Origin: an uncultured Atopobiaceae bacterium
Lineage (GTDB): Bacteria > Actinomycetota > Coriobacteriia > Coriobacteriales > Atopobiaceae
Direction: 5' to 3'
Length of the DNA: 64,000 nt
Assembly (NCBI GenBank): GCA_944320975.1
Contig: CALUJM010000003.1
Span: 62,001 to 126,000 of the forward strand
The translations under genes and the position numbers were made by a program. A model generated the notes under the pieces. The model had not been told where the DNA came from, did no database searches, and was given only the letters and a program-made list of their open reading frames with translations. Within the stretch, counting starts at the first letter, position 1; every line of letters begins with the position of its first letter. Positions 41,521-51,689 of the stretch are shown in pieces.

Positions 41521-42534
41521 CTACGCTGCCGCGACGCGCTCGAAGAAGGCGAGCGCGTTCTCGGCGCAGAGCTTGCGCGTCACGGCCTCGCCGAAGCGGG
41601 AGACGAGAAGGACCTGGAAGTCCGGCATCGTCCGGGCGCCGTCCAGAAACGCAGGCACGTCGCAGCCGTCGAAGTCGCTGCCGAGCGCCACCGCGTCCTC
41701 GCCGCCGAGCTCGAGCCAGTGCTCCACGTGGGCGGCCACGTTGTCGAAGGTCACGCTCCCGGGCGCGCCTCCGTCGGCAAGGAAGGCGCAGCAGTAGTTG
41801 AGGCCCACGACGCCGCCTCGGTCGACGATCGCGCGGAACTGGTCGTCGGTGAGATTGCGGGGATGGCCACAGACGGCGCGGGCGTTGGAGTGGCTCGCCG
41901 CGAAGGGGCGACGAGCGAGCCGGCAGACGTCCGCGAAGCCCTCGTCGTTGAGGTGCGAGACGTCGAGCACCATGCCCGCGCGCTCCATCTCGGCGAGCGC
42001 CGCCGCGCCGAGCGGGGAGAGCCCGGCATGCGAGTCGTGCCCGCTCGCGAGCGGACCGGCGGCGTTCCAGGTGAGCGACGCCATGAGGACGCCGCGCCGG
42101 GCGAGGTCCTCCACGAGCCCGAGGTCGGGGGCGAACATCCGCGCGTTCTCGATCGTGCGCACGGCGACGAAGCGGCCGGCGGCAAGCGCGGGGCGGACGT
42201 CGGAGGCGCGCAGCGCGAGGGTCACGACGCCAGCGTTCTTCTTTGCCTGAGCCTCTGCGTGGGTAAAGACGTGGTCGCAGAAGCGCGCCGCCTGCTCGGG
42301 TGAGAGCTCGTCGGGGACGTAGCACGCCAGGCACTGCGCCCAGGACGTGGCGCCCGCAGCCTCGAGCGAGAGGTGGCAGCGGTTGCGCGCGAGCTCGCGG
42401 CAGCCGGCCGGGTCGGTCTGGTCGCCGGGGCCGTAGAAGTCCCTGCCCGTTGCGGCGCGCAGGTCGTCGGGAAGCGTCTGCCAGGCCAGGCGGTCGGCGG
42501 TGTCGCAGTGCAGGTCAAAGACGGGAAATGCCAT
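41521..42534 (-). CDS. Membrane dipeptidase (peptidase M19 family)
   Basis: 337 residues of the renal dipeptidase family of zinc enzymes, which cut dipeptides including D-amino acid ones. Metal ligands are in FDLHCDTADR (His-x-Asp), RTIENARM (Glu), VLDVSHLND (His) and ASHSNAR (His). ALGSDFDGCD near the end is the conserved substrate Asp region. No signal peptide, so the bacterial enzyme is probably cytoplasmic. Monocistronic; convergent with the ECF operon. Confidence 0.92.
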   Translation of the reverse strand: MAFPVFDLHCDTADRLAWQTLPDDLRAATGRDFYGPGDQTDPAGCRELARNRCHLSLEAAGATSWAQCLACYVPDELSPEQAARFCDHVFTHAEAQAKKNAGVVTLALRASDVRPALAAGRFVAVRTIENARMFAPDLGLVEDLARRGVLMASLTWNAAGPLASGHDSHAGLSPLGAAALAEMERAGMVLDVSHLNDEGFADVCRLARRPFAASHSNARAVCGHPRNLTDDQFRAIVDRGGVVGLNYCCAFLADGGAPGSVTFDNVAAHVEHWLELGGEDAVALGSDFDGCDVPAFLDGARTMPDFQVLLVSRFGEAVTRKLCAENALAFFERVAAA

Positions 42535-42567
42535 GTGAGCCCCCTCGTTCGCGGCGTGCCGCCCAGT

Positions 42568-43770
42568 CTAGCACGCGCGTCCCGTGCGCTCGAGCAGCCC
42601 TCCCAGTCGGCACGTGCAGTAGAGCGCTCCCGCTCCGGCGACGACGGCCCCCACCGTTCCCACCAAGGCGATGCCAGGACCGTCGCAGATAACGCCGCCC
42701 AGGATCGAGCCCGTTCCGATGCCCACGTTGAAGAGCCCGGAGAAGATCGACATGGCGACGGCGGAGGCGTCCTGCGAGGTGACGCGGATGATCTCCGCCT
42801 GCGCGGCGACGTTGAAGGCGGTGGCGCAGGCACCCCAGACAGCGCAGGTCACGAAAGGACCCGGTGCAAGGCGTGCGGTCGTCTCCAGCAGGAGCAGCGC
42901 CGCGACGACGCCGATCGTCGTCGCACTGAGAAAGGCGCGCCGATGGGCGTCGAACAGGCGCGCAAAGAGCCAGCTCCCTGCCAGGCCCGCCACGCCAAAG
43001 ACCGTGAGAGCGGCAGTGATGAGCTCATCAGGAAGGGCGGCAATCTGTTGGAAGAAGGGCTCGATGTAGCTGTAGCCGACGTAGTAGCCGGTCGCAAAGA
43101 GCAGGCTCGTGAGATAGAGGCCCACCAGCGGGCGGTTGCGCCCCAGCTCGGGCAGGCGTGCCAGCGTGAACGGCTCGCCGGGGGAGAGGGGCGGGAAGAA
43201 GGCGAGAAGCGCGAGGAGCGCCGCCGCCGCGAATGCCGCCATGCAGACAAACGTCATGCGCCAGCCGAGCGCGAGCCCGAGGGCGCGCCCGAGCGGCAGG
43301 CCGAAGATCATCGCGACAGAGGTGCCCGTCACGATGGTGGACATGGCCACGGAGGCGTGCTTCGGTGCGACGACTCGCACGGCGAACGGAGTCGCCACGG
43401 ACCAGAACACGGCGTGAGATGCCGCGACCATCAGGCGCGCCGCAACGAGCACCTCGAACGTGGGGGCCACGGCGGAACCGATCTGTCCCGCGCAGAAGAG
43501 GGAGAGCACCGCGACGATGAGCCTTTTCGGCGGCATCCTGCTCGCCGCGAGCATGAGGGGGAGCGAGAGAAGCGCCACGGCCCACGCGTAGACGGAGATC
43601 ATCGTGCCGGCACCGGACTCGCTGAGCCCGAATGCGCCGGCGATGTCCGTGAGCAGACCGATCGGCACGAACTCAGATGTGTTCAGGAGAAACGCGGAGA
43701 GCGTGAGCGCCAGGAGCGGAAGAAGCTCGCGCGCGGTCATGCGGTTGGTCCGGGCGGAGGGAGAGTTCAC
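42568..43770 (-). CDS. MFS efflux transporter, DHA1 (AraJ/SotB-like)
   Basis: 400 residues, twelve membrane helices. The start of the transporter domain (LLALTLSAFLLNTSEFVPIGLLTDIAGAFGLSESGAG) is the signature of the AraJ/SotB/YdhP sugar and drug efflux group. GTG at 43770 preferred, with AAAGGA seven bases upstream; an ATG ten codons later is the alternative. Monocistronic. Substrate not assignable. Confidence 0.88.
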   Translation of the reverse strand: MNSPSARTNRMTARELLPLLALTLSAFLLNTSEFVPIGLLTDIAGAFGLSESGAGTMISVYAWAVALLSLPLMLAASRMPPKRLIVAVLSLFCAGQIGSAVAPTFEVLVAARLMVAASHAVFWSVATPFAVRVVAPKHASVAMSTIVTGTSVAMIFGLPLGRALGLALGWRMTFVCMAAFAAAALLALLAFFPPLSPGEPFTLARLPELGRNRPLVGLYLTSLLFATGYYVGYSYIEPFFQQIAALPDELITAALTVFGVAGLAGSWLFARLFDAHRRAFLSATTIGVVAALLLLETTARLAPGPFVTCAVWGACATAFNVAAQAEIIRVTSQDASAVAMSIFSGLFNVGIGTGSILGGVICDGPGIALVGTVGAVVAGAGALYCTCRLGGLLERTGRAC

Positions 43771-43855
43771 GGCACGTCCTTTCGGATGGGTTGGGCAGCG
43801 CAGACTATAGCGCGACAACACCTCGGGCGGAAAGGAACAATGCGGCATAAGTCAT

Positions 43856-43992
43856 ACCAATGTGCGCACTTCTCGGCGGAGTGTATACCGCCCTGGAGGA
43901 CCTTCTCGTCAAACGGGCAGGCAGATTTACTGTCGACAAGCGCACATAACACCGAGAAGTGCGCACAGCGCCGCGGGGCGTACACGACGCCA
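43856..43992 (-). repeat. Palindrome family C, copy 3
   Basis: In reverse orientation the core GTCGACAGTAAATCTGCC...GACGAGAAGG...GGGCGGTATACAC aligns with copies 1 and 2, but with more changes. Arms contain GTGCGCACTTCTCGG. It lies between the MFS gene and the DUF308 gene. Confidence 0.75.
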
Positions 43993-43999
43993 CAAAAAA

Positions 44000-44020
44000 C
44001 CCGCCCCGGGACGGGGCGGG
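44000..44020 (-). terminator. Intrinsic terminator of the DUF308-like gene
   Basis: A perfect 9-bp stem CCCGCCCCG/CGGGGCGGG with a 3-base loop is followed on the reverse strand by TTTTTT. It is the clearest intrinsic terminator in the window. Confidence 0.9.
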
Positions 44021-44048
44021 CGCGACCAGGCGTTCTTCTCGGCAGGTT

Positions 44049-44480
44049 CTACCGCTCGGCCTGCTCCTTGATCTTGCCGGCGAGCACAAAGCACGCGATG
44101 GCGAAGACGAGCGAGACCACGTACATGACCGTCTCGGAGCCCACGTCGTCCAGCGCCACGCCGAGCAGCATGCCGATCACGGCAAAGATCACGGCAATCA
44201 GGCTCATGACACGGAACGGGCCGATCTTGCGCGGCGTGTTGGCGCCGCGGATGCCGGCGCCGGCGAAGATGAGGTAAAAGACACCGGTCACGATGCCCCA
44301 GATGCCGAAGATGAGCGCCCAGGCCTGCAGGCCGAAGTCGATGCCGCCGACGGTCACGACGTCGGAGGCGTCGAGAACGCCCATCCCGGCAAGCGTGATG
44401 CCGCCGAAGATCAGGCAGGCAATGGCGTCGAGCACGTACAGAAAGCAGATGATCTTGAGGAGCTTGCGCTCTTTGGACAT
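44049..44480 (-). CDS. Small four-helix membrane protein (DUF308/HdeD-like)
   Basis: 143 residues with four membrane helices (IICFLYVLDAIACLIFG; WALIFGIWGIVTGVFYLIF; MSLIAVIFAVIGMLLGVAL; VMYVVSLVFAIACFVLAG) and short charged ends. Resembles HdeD/DUF308 proteins; function unknown. AAGGAGGAACC before the ATG. Divergent from the D-Ala ligase, with an inverted repeat in the shared promoter. Confidence 0.7.
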   Translation of the reverse strand: MSKERKLLKIICFLYVLDAIACLIFGGITLAGMGVLDASDVVTVGGIDFGLQAWALIFGIWGIVTGVFYLIFAGAGIRGANTPRKIGPFRVMSLIAVIFAVIGMLLGVALDDVGSETVMYVVSLVFAIACFVLAGKIKEQAER

Positions 44481-44493
44481 GGTTCCTCCTTAT

Positions 44494-44513
44494 GTTGACA
44501 CGGTCCGGTCAAC
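44494..44513. promoter_or_regulatory. Inverted repeat (operator-like) between divergent genes
   Basis: GTTGAC and GTCAAC flank a CGGTCCG centre. On the reverse strand a TATAGT -10 (44512-44517) touches it, so a bound protein could control the membrane protein gene. TATAAT at 44544-44549 may serve the ligase gene. Confidence 0.4.
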
Positions 44514-44583
44514 TATACCGCGCGGAGGCCGGCGCGCCATCCCTATAATGGGGCGCACGACTTCTCCTGAAGAAAGGCTGGGA

Positions 44584-45630
44584 ATGACCAGGGTTGCGCT
44601 CATCTTCGGTGGCGTCTCCACCGAGCATGACATCTCATGCAAGTCCGCCGACAACGTGATCTCCGCGCTCGGCGACCGCTTTGACCTCGTTCTGATTGGC
44701 ATCACGCGCGAAGGGCGGTGGCTGCGCTACGCCGGCGACCCCGCGGAGGTTACCGGCGCATGGGAGGAGCATGACTGCACGCCCGTCTCCCTGGTGCCGG
44801 GCGAGGGGTTCTGCGAGTTCGGCGCTGACGGCGCGGTGCTTCCACTTTCAGTTGACGTTGCGTTGCCGGTGCTGCACGGGCAGGGCGGCGAGGACGGCAC
44901 GGTCCAGGGCGCACTCGAGGTCGCGGGCGTGCCGTACGTGGGCTGCGGCGTCATGGCGAGCGCCGTCTGCATGGACAAGGACGCGTCGCACCGCCTGGCC
45001 GCGTCCGCCGGCGTGCGCTCACCGCGCTGCGAGGTGCTGTGGCGCGGCTGCACCGATGAGGCGCGCGCCGCTGCCGTCACGGCCTGCGGAGGCTTCCCCG
45101 TCTTCGTGAAGCCCGCGCGCGGAGGCTCCTCGATCGGCGTCTCGCGCGCCGCGGACGAGGCGGCCTACGGCGCCGCGCTCGATGCCGCCTTCGCGCTTGA
45201 CGAGAAGGTCGCGGTAGAGGAGGCCATCACCGGCGTGGAGGTTGGCTGCGCCATCGTGGGCGACGCCGTGCGCGGCACCTGGATGGGCGAGCCGGACGAG
45301 ATCGTGGTCTCGGGCGACGGCTTCTTCCGCATCCACCTCGAGAAGGACCCCGGCGCCAACACCGAGCTGCGCTGCCCGGCCCAGCTTCCCGCCGACGTGA
45401 TGGATCGCGTGCGTGCCGCAGGGACCGCCGTCTACGAGGCGCTCGGCTGCGAGGGCCTGGCGCGCGTGGACCTCTTCGTCACGCCCGAGGGGGAGGTCGT
45501 CTTCAACGAGGTCAACTCGATGCCCGGCCTCACGTACTACTCCCGCTTCCCGCAGATGATGCGCGTCGCTGGCCACGAGCTCGGCGACGTGCTCGCGGGC
45601 CTGATAGATGACAAGCTGGCACGCCGCTAG
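44584..45630 (+). CDS. ddl: D-alanine--D-alanine (or D-lactate) ligase
   Basis: 348 residues, ATP-grasp fold. FGGVSTEHDISCKSADNV is the N-terminal signature; KPARGGSSIGVS binds ATP; FNEVNSMPGLTYYSRFPQM closes the active site. Makes the D-Ala-D-X end of the peptidoglycan stem peptide. The omega loop reads FFRIHLEKDPGANTELRCPA, with His251 where cytoplasmic Ddl enzymes usually have the Tyr of a YDYEAKY-type loop; VanA has His there in a similar FRIHQE context. The enzyme could therefore make D-Ala-D-Lac. This is an inference; it may simply be the housekeeping enzyme of this class. AAAGG ribosome site. Confidence 0.9.
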   Translation: MTRVALIFGGVSTEHDISCKSADNVISALGDRFDLVLIGITREGRWLRYAGDPAEVTGAWEEHDCTPVSLVPGEGFCEFGADGAVLPLSVDVALPVLHGQGGEDGTVQGALEVAGVPYVGCGVMASAVCMDKDASHRLAASAGVRSPRCEVLWRGCTDEARAAAVTACGGFPVFVKPARGGSSIGVSRAADEAAYGAALDAAFALDEKVAVEEAITGVEVGCAIVGDAVRGTWMGEPDEIVVSGDGFFRIHLEKDPGANTELRCPAQLPADVMDRVRAAGTAVYEALGCEGLARVDLFVTPEGEVVFNEVNSMPGLTYYSRFPQMMRVAGHELGDVLAGLIDDKLARR

Positions 45631-45667
45631 CGCCGCCGAGAAAGGACTCCATACGACGAGAAGAGCG

Positions 45668-46894
45668 ATGATGAACCGCCGCCAGGCGGTCGCCGCGGTG
45701 AGCGCCTGCCTGGGGCTCGCGCTGGGCGCCTGCACCAACGAGGGCGCGGGGACCGACGTCCCGAGCGCGGGGACGGGCACCGTGAGCGACCGCGTTCCGT
45801 CCGCCGGGGAGCAGGGTGAGGAAGAGATCGAGCAGCCCGCCGAGCCCGTCTCCGAGGTCGATGAGATCGTCTCGGCCATGACCCTTGAGCAGAAGGTGGC
45901 ACAACTGTTCGTGGTGCGCCCCGAGGCGCTCACGGGCGTGAGCGTGCAGACCGCGGCAGGCGACGCCACCCGCCAGGCGCTTGAGGCCATGCCGGTGGGC
46001 GGCATCTGCTACTTCGCCGTCAACCTGCTCGACTCCGACCAGACGCGCGAGATGCTCTCCAACACCGCGCGCTATTCCGAGGAGATAACCGGGCTGCCCA
46101 TGTTCCTGTGCGTGGACGAGGAGGGTGGCACGGTCTCGCGCGTGGGCGGCAACCCCGGCTTTGGCGTGGACAACGTCGGCAACATGTGTGACGTGGGCGC
46201 CACCGGCGACACCGACTATGCCCGCCAGGTCGCCAAGCACATCGGCACGTACCTACAGCACCTCGGCTTCAACGTGGACTTTGCGCCCGACGCCGACATC
46301 GCCAACAACCCCAGGGGTACGATGGGCCTGCGCTCGTTCGGCTCGACCGCCGACGTCGTGGTCCCGATGGTCGCAGCCCAGGTGGAGGGCTTCGCCGAGG
46401 GGGGAGTGCTCTGCTCGGCCAAGCACTTCCCAGGCATCGGCGGCGCCGCGGGCGACTCGCACGACGGCCGCATCTACTCCGAGAAGACCCTCGACGAGAT
46501 CCGCGCCGAGGAGCTGAGGCCCTTCCGGGCTGCGATCGAGGCCGACGTGCCGTTCATCATGGTGGGCCACCTCTCCCTGCCCAACGTCACCGGCGACAAC
46601 GACCCGGCGACGCTCTCGAGCGAAATCGTGACCGACCTGCTGCGCAACGAGCTCGGCTACCAGGGCATCATCATCACCGATTCCATGGGCATGGGCGCCG
46701 CGACCGACTCCCTGGGCGTCGAGCGCCTCGGCGTGGAGCCGCTCAAGGCAGGCGTCGACATGGTCCTCATGCCCGCCGACCTGCACGCGGCCTACCAGGG
46801 CGTCCTCGATGCGGTCGCCGCCGGGGAGCTCACGGAGGAGCGCATCGACGAGTCCGTCCGACGCGTCGTCCAGACCAAGCTCGACCGCCTGTAG
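45668..46894 (+). CDS. Glycoside hydrolase family 3 lipoprotein, beta-N-acetylhexosaminidase (NagZ-like)
   Basis: 408 residues. The signal peptide ends in a lipobox LGAC with Cys22 as the lipid-bearing residue, then a flexible Ser/Glu-rich linker to residue 68. The catalytic barrel has CVDEEGGTVSRV, the KHFPGIGGAAGDSHDGR loop with the His/Asp acid-base pair of NagZ enzymes, and the nucleophile Asp in IIITDSMGMGA. It would cut N-acetylglucosamine from peptidoglycan fragments outside the membrane. It begins 37 bases after ddl and probably shares its transcript. Start ATG is 45668 or 45671. Confidence 0.9.
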   Translation: MMNRRQAVAAVSACLGLALGACTNEGAGTDVPSAGTGTVSDRVPSAGEQGEEEIEQPAEPVSEVDEIVSAMTLEQKVAQLFVVRPEALTGVSVQTAAGDATRQALEAMPVGGICYFAVNLLDSDQTREMLSNTARYSEEITGLPMFLCVDEEGGTVSRVGGNPGFGVDNVGNMCDVGATGDTDYARQVAKHIGTYLQHLGFNVDFAPDADIANNPRGTMGLRSFGSTADVVVPMVAAQVEGFAEGGVLCSAKHFPGIGGAAGDSHDGRIYSEKTLDEIRAEELRPFRAAIEADVPFIMVGHLSLPNVTGDNDPATLSSEIVTDLLRNELGYQGIIITDSMGMGAATDSLGVERLGVEPLKAGVDMVLMPADLHAAYQGVLDAVAAGELTEERIDESVRRVVQTKLDRL

Positions 46895-46926
46895 CGCACG
46901 AGGTGCTTTGCACCGCATCGACCCTG

Positions 46927-46998
46927 CGCCGAGTAAGAGGAATGTGCGAGAAGTGGCCTCGAATCGAGGTCCTTCTCGCACATTCCTCTTACTCGGCG
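46927..46998. repeat. Palindrome family B, copy 2 (72 bases)
   Basis: 27-bp perfect arms beginning CGCCGAGTAAGAGGAATGTG; the loop holds a CCTCG/CGAGG hairpin. Same length and ends as 25288-25359, different inner arm. Lies between convergent genes. Confidence 0.9.
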
Positions 46999-47035
46999 AT
47001 GAATTGGTGCGCCGCGGCGTGATGGCACCGCCGTG

Positions 47036-48946
<1,911 letters not shown>

Positions 48947-48967
48947 AACGACTCCTCTGTTAATTTG

Positions 48968-49018
48968 GGACAGTCCCCAATTCACATAAAACTTTTCTGC
49001 TAATTGGGGACTGTCCCC
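48968..49018. repeat. Palindrome K inside the metal operon
   Basis: GGGACAGTCCCCAATT and AATTGGGGACTGTCCC pair over 16 perfect bases around a 19-base loop. Each arm is itself palindromic (GGGGACTGTCCCC). It lies between the HMA gene and cadA, where it could tune the amount of downstream mRNA. Confidence 0.85.
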
Positions 49019-49028
49019 AATAACAGGA

Positions 49029-49247
49029 TTAGCGGACGATCTCGCAGTCGGGCTCGATCTTGGCGGTGAGGGCGACGACGCGGCCGAGCACCTCGTCAAA
49101 GCACTCGTCAGCGGCAGAGAGGGTGAGCTTCTGGGTCATGAAGTTCACCGAGACGGCGTCGACGCCGTCGAGCTTGGCGAGCTCGTCCTGAAGCTTGCGC
49201 GCGCAGTTGGCGCAGTCGATCTCATCGAGCTTGAATGACTTACGCAT
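49029..49247 (-). CDS. Heavy-metal-associated (HMA) domain protein
   Basis: 72 residues: a single ferredoxin-like HMA domain with the metal-binding CxxC in EIDCANCARKL. It probably passes metal to the downstream ATPase, which lacks its own HMA domain. GGAGGAGCC ribosome site. Second gene of the operon, 8 bases after arsR. Confidence 0.9.
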   Translation of the reverse strand: MRKSFKLDEIDCANCARKLQDELAKLDGVDAVSVNFMTQKLTLSAADECFDEVLGRVVALTAKIEPDCEIVR

Positions 49248-49255
49248 GGCTCCTC

Positions 49256-49579
49256 CTATTCGCAGATGTGGGACATGCCCTGGTTGAGCATCGTGTAGAC
49301 GTGGTCGTCCGCGAGCGAGTAGACGACGTTGCGGCCGTCGCGCTGGAACTTCACCAGGCGCGCCTGCTTGAGCGTGCGCAGCTGGTGGCTGACGGCGCTC
49401 TGGGTCGACCCGGTCTGCTCTGCGATGTCTGCGACGCAGAGCTCGCGGCCCATGAGGGCAAAGAGCATCTTGATGCGGGTGGTGTCGCTGAAGACCTTGA
49501 AGAGGTCGGCGAGGTCGTAGAGCAGCTCCTCGTCCGGCATCTCGTCTGGCGTCTCGCCCACGGTGAGCTTCTCGGCCAT
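49256..49579 (-). CDS. ArsR/SmtB-family metal-sensing repressor
   Basis: 107 residues. Winged helix (ELCVADIAEQTGSTQSAVSHQLRTLKQARLV). The C-terminal alpha-5 helix carries DxH and HxxE-type ligands (DDHVYTMLNQGMSHICE), the Zn site of CzrA/SmtB, while ELCVAD resembles the CadC alpha-3 region with a Cys. It should release the operon in Zn or Cd. First gene of the operon; two SmtB-type operators lie upstream. Confidence 0.9.
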   Translation of the reverse strand: MAEKLTVGETPDEMPDEELLYDLADLFKVFSDTTRIKMLFALMGRELCVADIAEQTGSTQSAVSHQLRTLKQARLVKFQRDGRNVVYSLADDHVYTMLNQGMSHICE

Positions 49580-49603
49580 GAGTCTCCTTCCGTATGAACA
49601 TCT

Positions 49604-49657
49604 GAGCATGCGCTCATGTATTAGCTTGAGACTGATTATATGAGCATATGTTCATAT
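49604..49657 (-). promoter_or_regulatory. SmtB/CzrA-type operators of the metal operon
   Basis: ATATGAGCATATGTTCATAT (49638-49657) is a near-perfect 12-2-12 style operator. A second, weaker site (TGAGCATGCGCTCA, 49610-49623) is nearer to the gene. The AT-rich block is unlike its surroundings. Confidence 0.75.
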
Positions 49658-49679
49658 GTCAAGGAAGATTAGGAGAGCG

Positions 49680-49908
49680 TGCAAAATCGGTCTTCAGGCC
49701 ATAGTTCTTAGGGCTTGAATGCAAAATCGCCCTTCAGTCCATAGAGAAAGCGCTCAATCGCGAATGTCGTGACGGAGCGCATAAACTCAAGGATAGCCAA
49801 ATTATGCCAATGCCGAGAGAGCTCAGACGACGTCCCTTAATCCCTATGGGCTGAAGAGCGATTTTGCATTCGCCGGTGGAGAAATATGGACTGAAGGTCG
49901 ATTTTGCG
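49680..49908. repeat. Palindrome family F, copy 2 (four arms)
   Basis: Direct copies at 49680 and 49720 (TGCAAAATCGCCCTTCAGTC type) face inverted copies at 49844-49868 and 49884-49908. Spacing is 40 bases on both sides, as in copy 1; the centre is 100 bases. It fills the gap between the metal operon promoter and xpt. Confidence 0.88.
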
Positions 49909-49928
49909 TCGCTCGCGCTAAACCAGGT

Positions 49929-50507
49929 CTACGCGAACTCGATCTCGCCGGTCGCGGCGTCCATCGACTTCACCACGGCGAGGGACTCGACCTGGTAGCC
50001 GCGGGCGCGCAGCTCGGCGCCGCCGGGCTGGAAGCCCTTCTCGATGGCGATGCCGACGCCCTCGACGATGACGCCCGCCTCGTCGCAGATCTCGAGCAGG
50101 CCGTTCATCGCGCAGCCCATGGCCATGAAGTCGTCGATGACGAGCACGTGCTCGCCGGGGGAGAGGAAGCGCCTCGCGACGATGACCTGGTACTCGCGTC
50201 CCTTGGTGTAGCTGCGCACGTTGGTGCGGTACTGGTCGCCGTCCAGGTTCTTGGACTCGGTCTTGCGCGCAAAGACCACGGGCACGCCGCCGAAGTGGGT
50301 TGCCGCCACGCAAGCGATGCCGATGCCGGAGGCCTCGATGGTGAGAATCTTGTCGATGCGCTTTCCCGCGAACAGGCGCGCCCACTCGGCGCCCATGTGG
50401 TCGTAGAGGGCCACGTCGCACTGATGGTTGAGGAAGTTGTCGACCTTGAGGACGTTGCCCTCTCGAACGATTCCGTCCTTGCGGATGCGGTCCTCGAGCT
50501 CCTTCAT
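49929..50507 (-). CDS. xpt: Xanthine phosphoribosyltransferase
   Basis: 192 residues. Converts xanthine (and PRPP) to XMP for purine salvage. The PRPP loop is [24 protein letters not shown] and [24 protein letters not shown] are Xpt-specific. No purine riboswitch is seen in the 107 bases upstream; a TGCATAAT extended -10 is there instead. Shares purine metabolism with the xdh-type enzyme 12 kb away. Confidence 0.93.
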   Translation of the reverse strand: MKELEDRIRKDGIVREGNVLKVDNFLNHQCDVALYDHMGAEWARLFAGKRIDKILTIEASGIGIACVAATHFGGVPVVFARKTESKNLDGDQYRTNVRSYTKGREYQVIVARRFLSPGEHVLVIDDFMAMGCAMNGLLEICDEAGVIVEGVGIAIEKGFQPGGAELRARGYQVESLAVVKSMDAATGEIEFA

Positions 50508-50614
50508 CGTGCGTGCCCCTCTCGCGTCGCGGTTTTGGCTTCACCCATTATGCACGCTCGACGCGCATTCTGCCCGGCTCGCCTGAAGATTGCCCACAAG
50601 GCGAGGGGGAGCGG

Positions 50615-51586
50615 CTAGCGCGCCTTGCGGCCGAAGAACGGCAGACGGGGCAGCCGACCGCGGAACGGGCTCACGAAGTCCTCCTCGCCGATCTGCTCCG
50701 CCTCCTCGACCTCGGGCGGGACGGTCTGGACGACGCCGTTGGGGACGTCCGCGACGGGCATGTCGGTGATGTCGGGCACGACGGTGGCGACGGGCCGTTC
50801 CTCGCCGGCCTCGCGCGCGGCGCTCTCCGCCTTCTCGCGGTAGCGCACCATCATGTCGCGCTGGATCTCGACGACGCTCGGCGGCGCCCAGATGAGCGCG
50901 TTGGCCCCTGCCGCGATGGTCGCCGCGGCGCTCGCGTCGTCGCGCCCGCCGCTCGCGATGATCGGCAGCGAGGGGAAGGCGGCGCGCAGCTCGCGGATGA
51001 CGTCGGCGGTCGCGCGCCCCGCGGCCACGTTGACGATCCGCGCCCCGGCCTGGACCTTCTCGGCCGCCTCGTTGTCAAAGCGCGTGATCGTGGCGACGAC
51101 GGGGATGTCGACCGTGGAGACGACCTGCGCCACGGTCTCGGGCGTTGCGGGGGAGTTGAGCACGACGCCCGCCGCGCCCTGCATCTCCGAGACGGCGGCG
51201 AGCTCGGCCGCGCGCCGGCCCGTGGTGGTGCCGCCGCCCACACCCACGAACAGCGGCGCCTCGGCCACCGTGAGCAGCGCCTGCGTGATGGCGGGCTGCG
51301 CGGTGAAGGGGTAGACGGCAAAGATGGCGTCGGCGTTGGAGTTGCGGATCGCGGCGACGTCGGTCGAGTAGAGCAGCGTGCGGATGCGGCGGCCGAACAG
51401 CGTGAAGCCGGTGCTCTCCTCGTAGTTGTCGGGCACGCGCAGCGGAGCCTTGCGCAGGCGCCCCTCGATGGGCGCCGGACCGTCGGCGGCGGGCACGAGG
51501 TCGTGCGCGGCGTGCCCCGCCTCGAAGATGCCGGAGACGATGCTCTGCCCGGAGGCCTGGTTCTTCTCGACGTTCGTGTTGCTCAT
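50615..51586 (-). CDS. TIM-barrel protein of a conserved clostridial/coriobacterial family
   Basis: 323 residues. The central region (LLYSTDVAAIRNSNADAIFAVYPFTAQPAITQAL; VGVGGGTTTGRRAAEL; IVNVAAGRATADVIRELR; PIIASGGRDDASAAATIAAGANALIW) is a phosphate-binding TIM barrel usually labelled hydrolase with no proven activity. A Pro/Val/Glu-rich tail of about 60 residues ends in a basic RGRLPRLPFFGRKAR. The gene lies upstream of xpt in the same direction but is separated by 107 bases. Start follows GGGAGG. Confidence 0.7.
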   Translation of the reverse strand: MSNTNVEKNQASGQSIVSGIFEAGHAAHDLVPAADGPAPIEGRLRKAPLRVPDNYEESTGFTLFGRRIRTLLYSTDVAAIRNSNADAIFAVYPFTAQPAITQALLTVAEAPLFVGVGGGTTTGRRAAELAAVSEMQGAAGVVLNSPATPETVAQVVSTVDIPVVATITRFDNEAAEKVQAGARIVNVAAGRATADVIRELRAAFPSLPIIASGGRDDASAAATIAAGANALIWAPPSVVEIQRDMMVRYREKAESAAREAGEERPVATVVPDITDMPVADVPNGVVQTVPPEVEEAEQIGEEDFVSPFRGRLPRLPFFGRKAR

Positions 51587-51689
51587 GGGGCCTCCCGGGT
51601 CTCGCTGAACTTCAGACACTTTTTTGTTCCCCGCAGGGGCCCCGCCTATTCACGGGCGAGAAGAACGTGACAACCTCGTCACGCGCCCC

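Noticed and set aside
50508..50614. Purine riboswitch before xpt
   Set aside because: The region lacks the conserved loop sequences and three-way junction; only a promoter-like TGCATAAT is visible.
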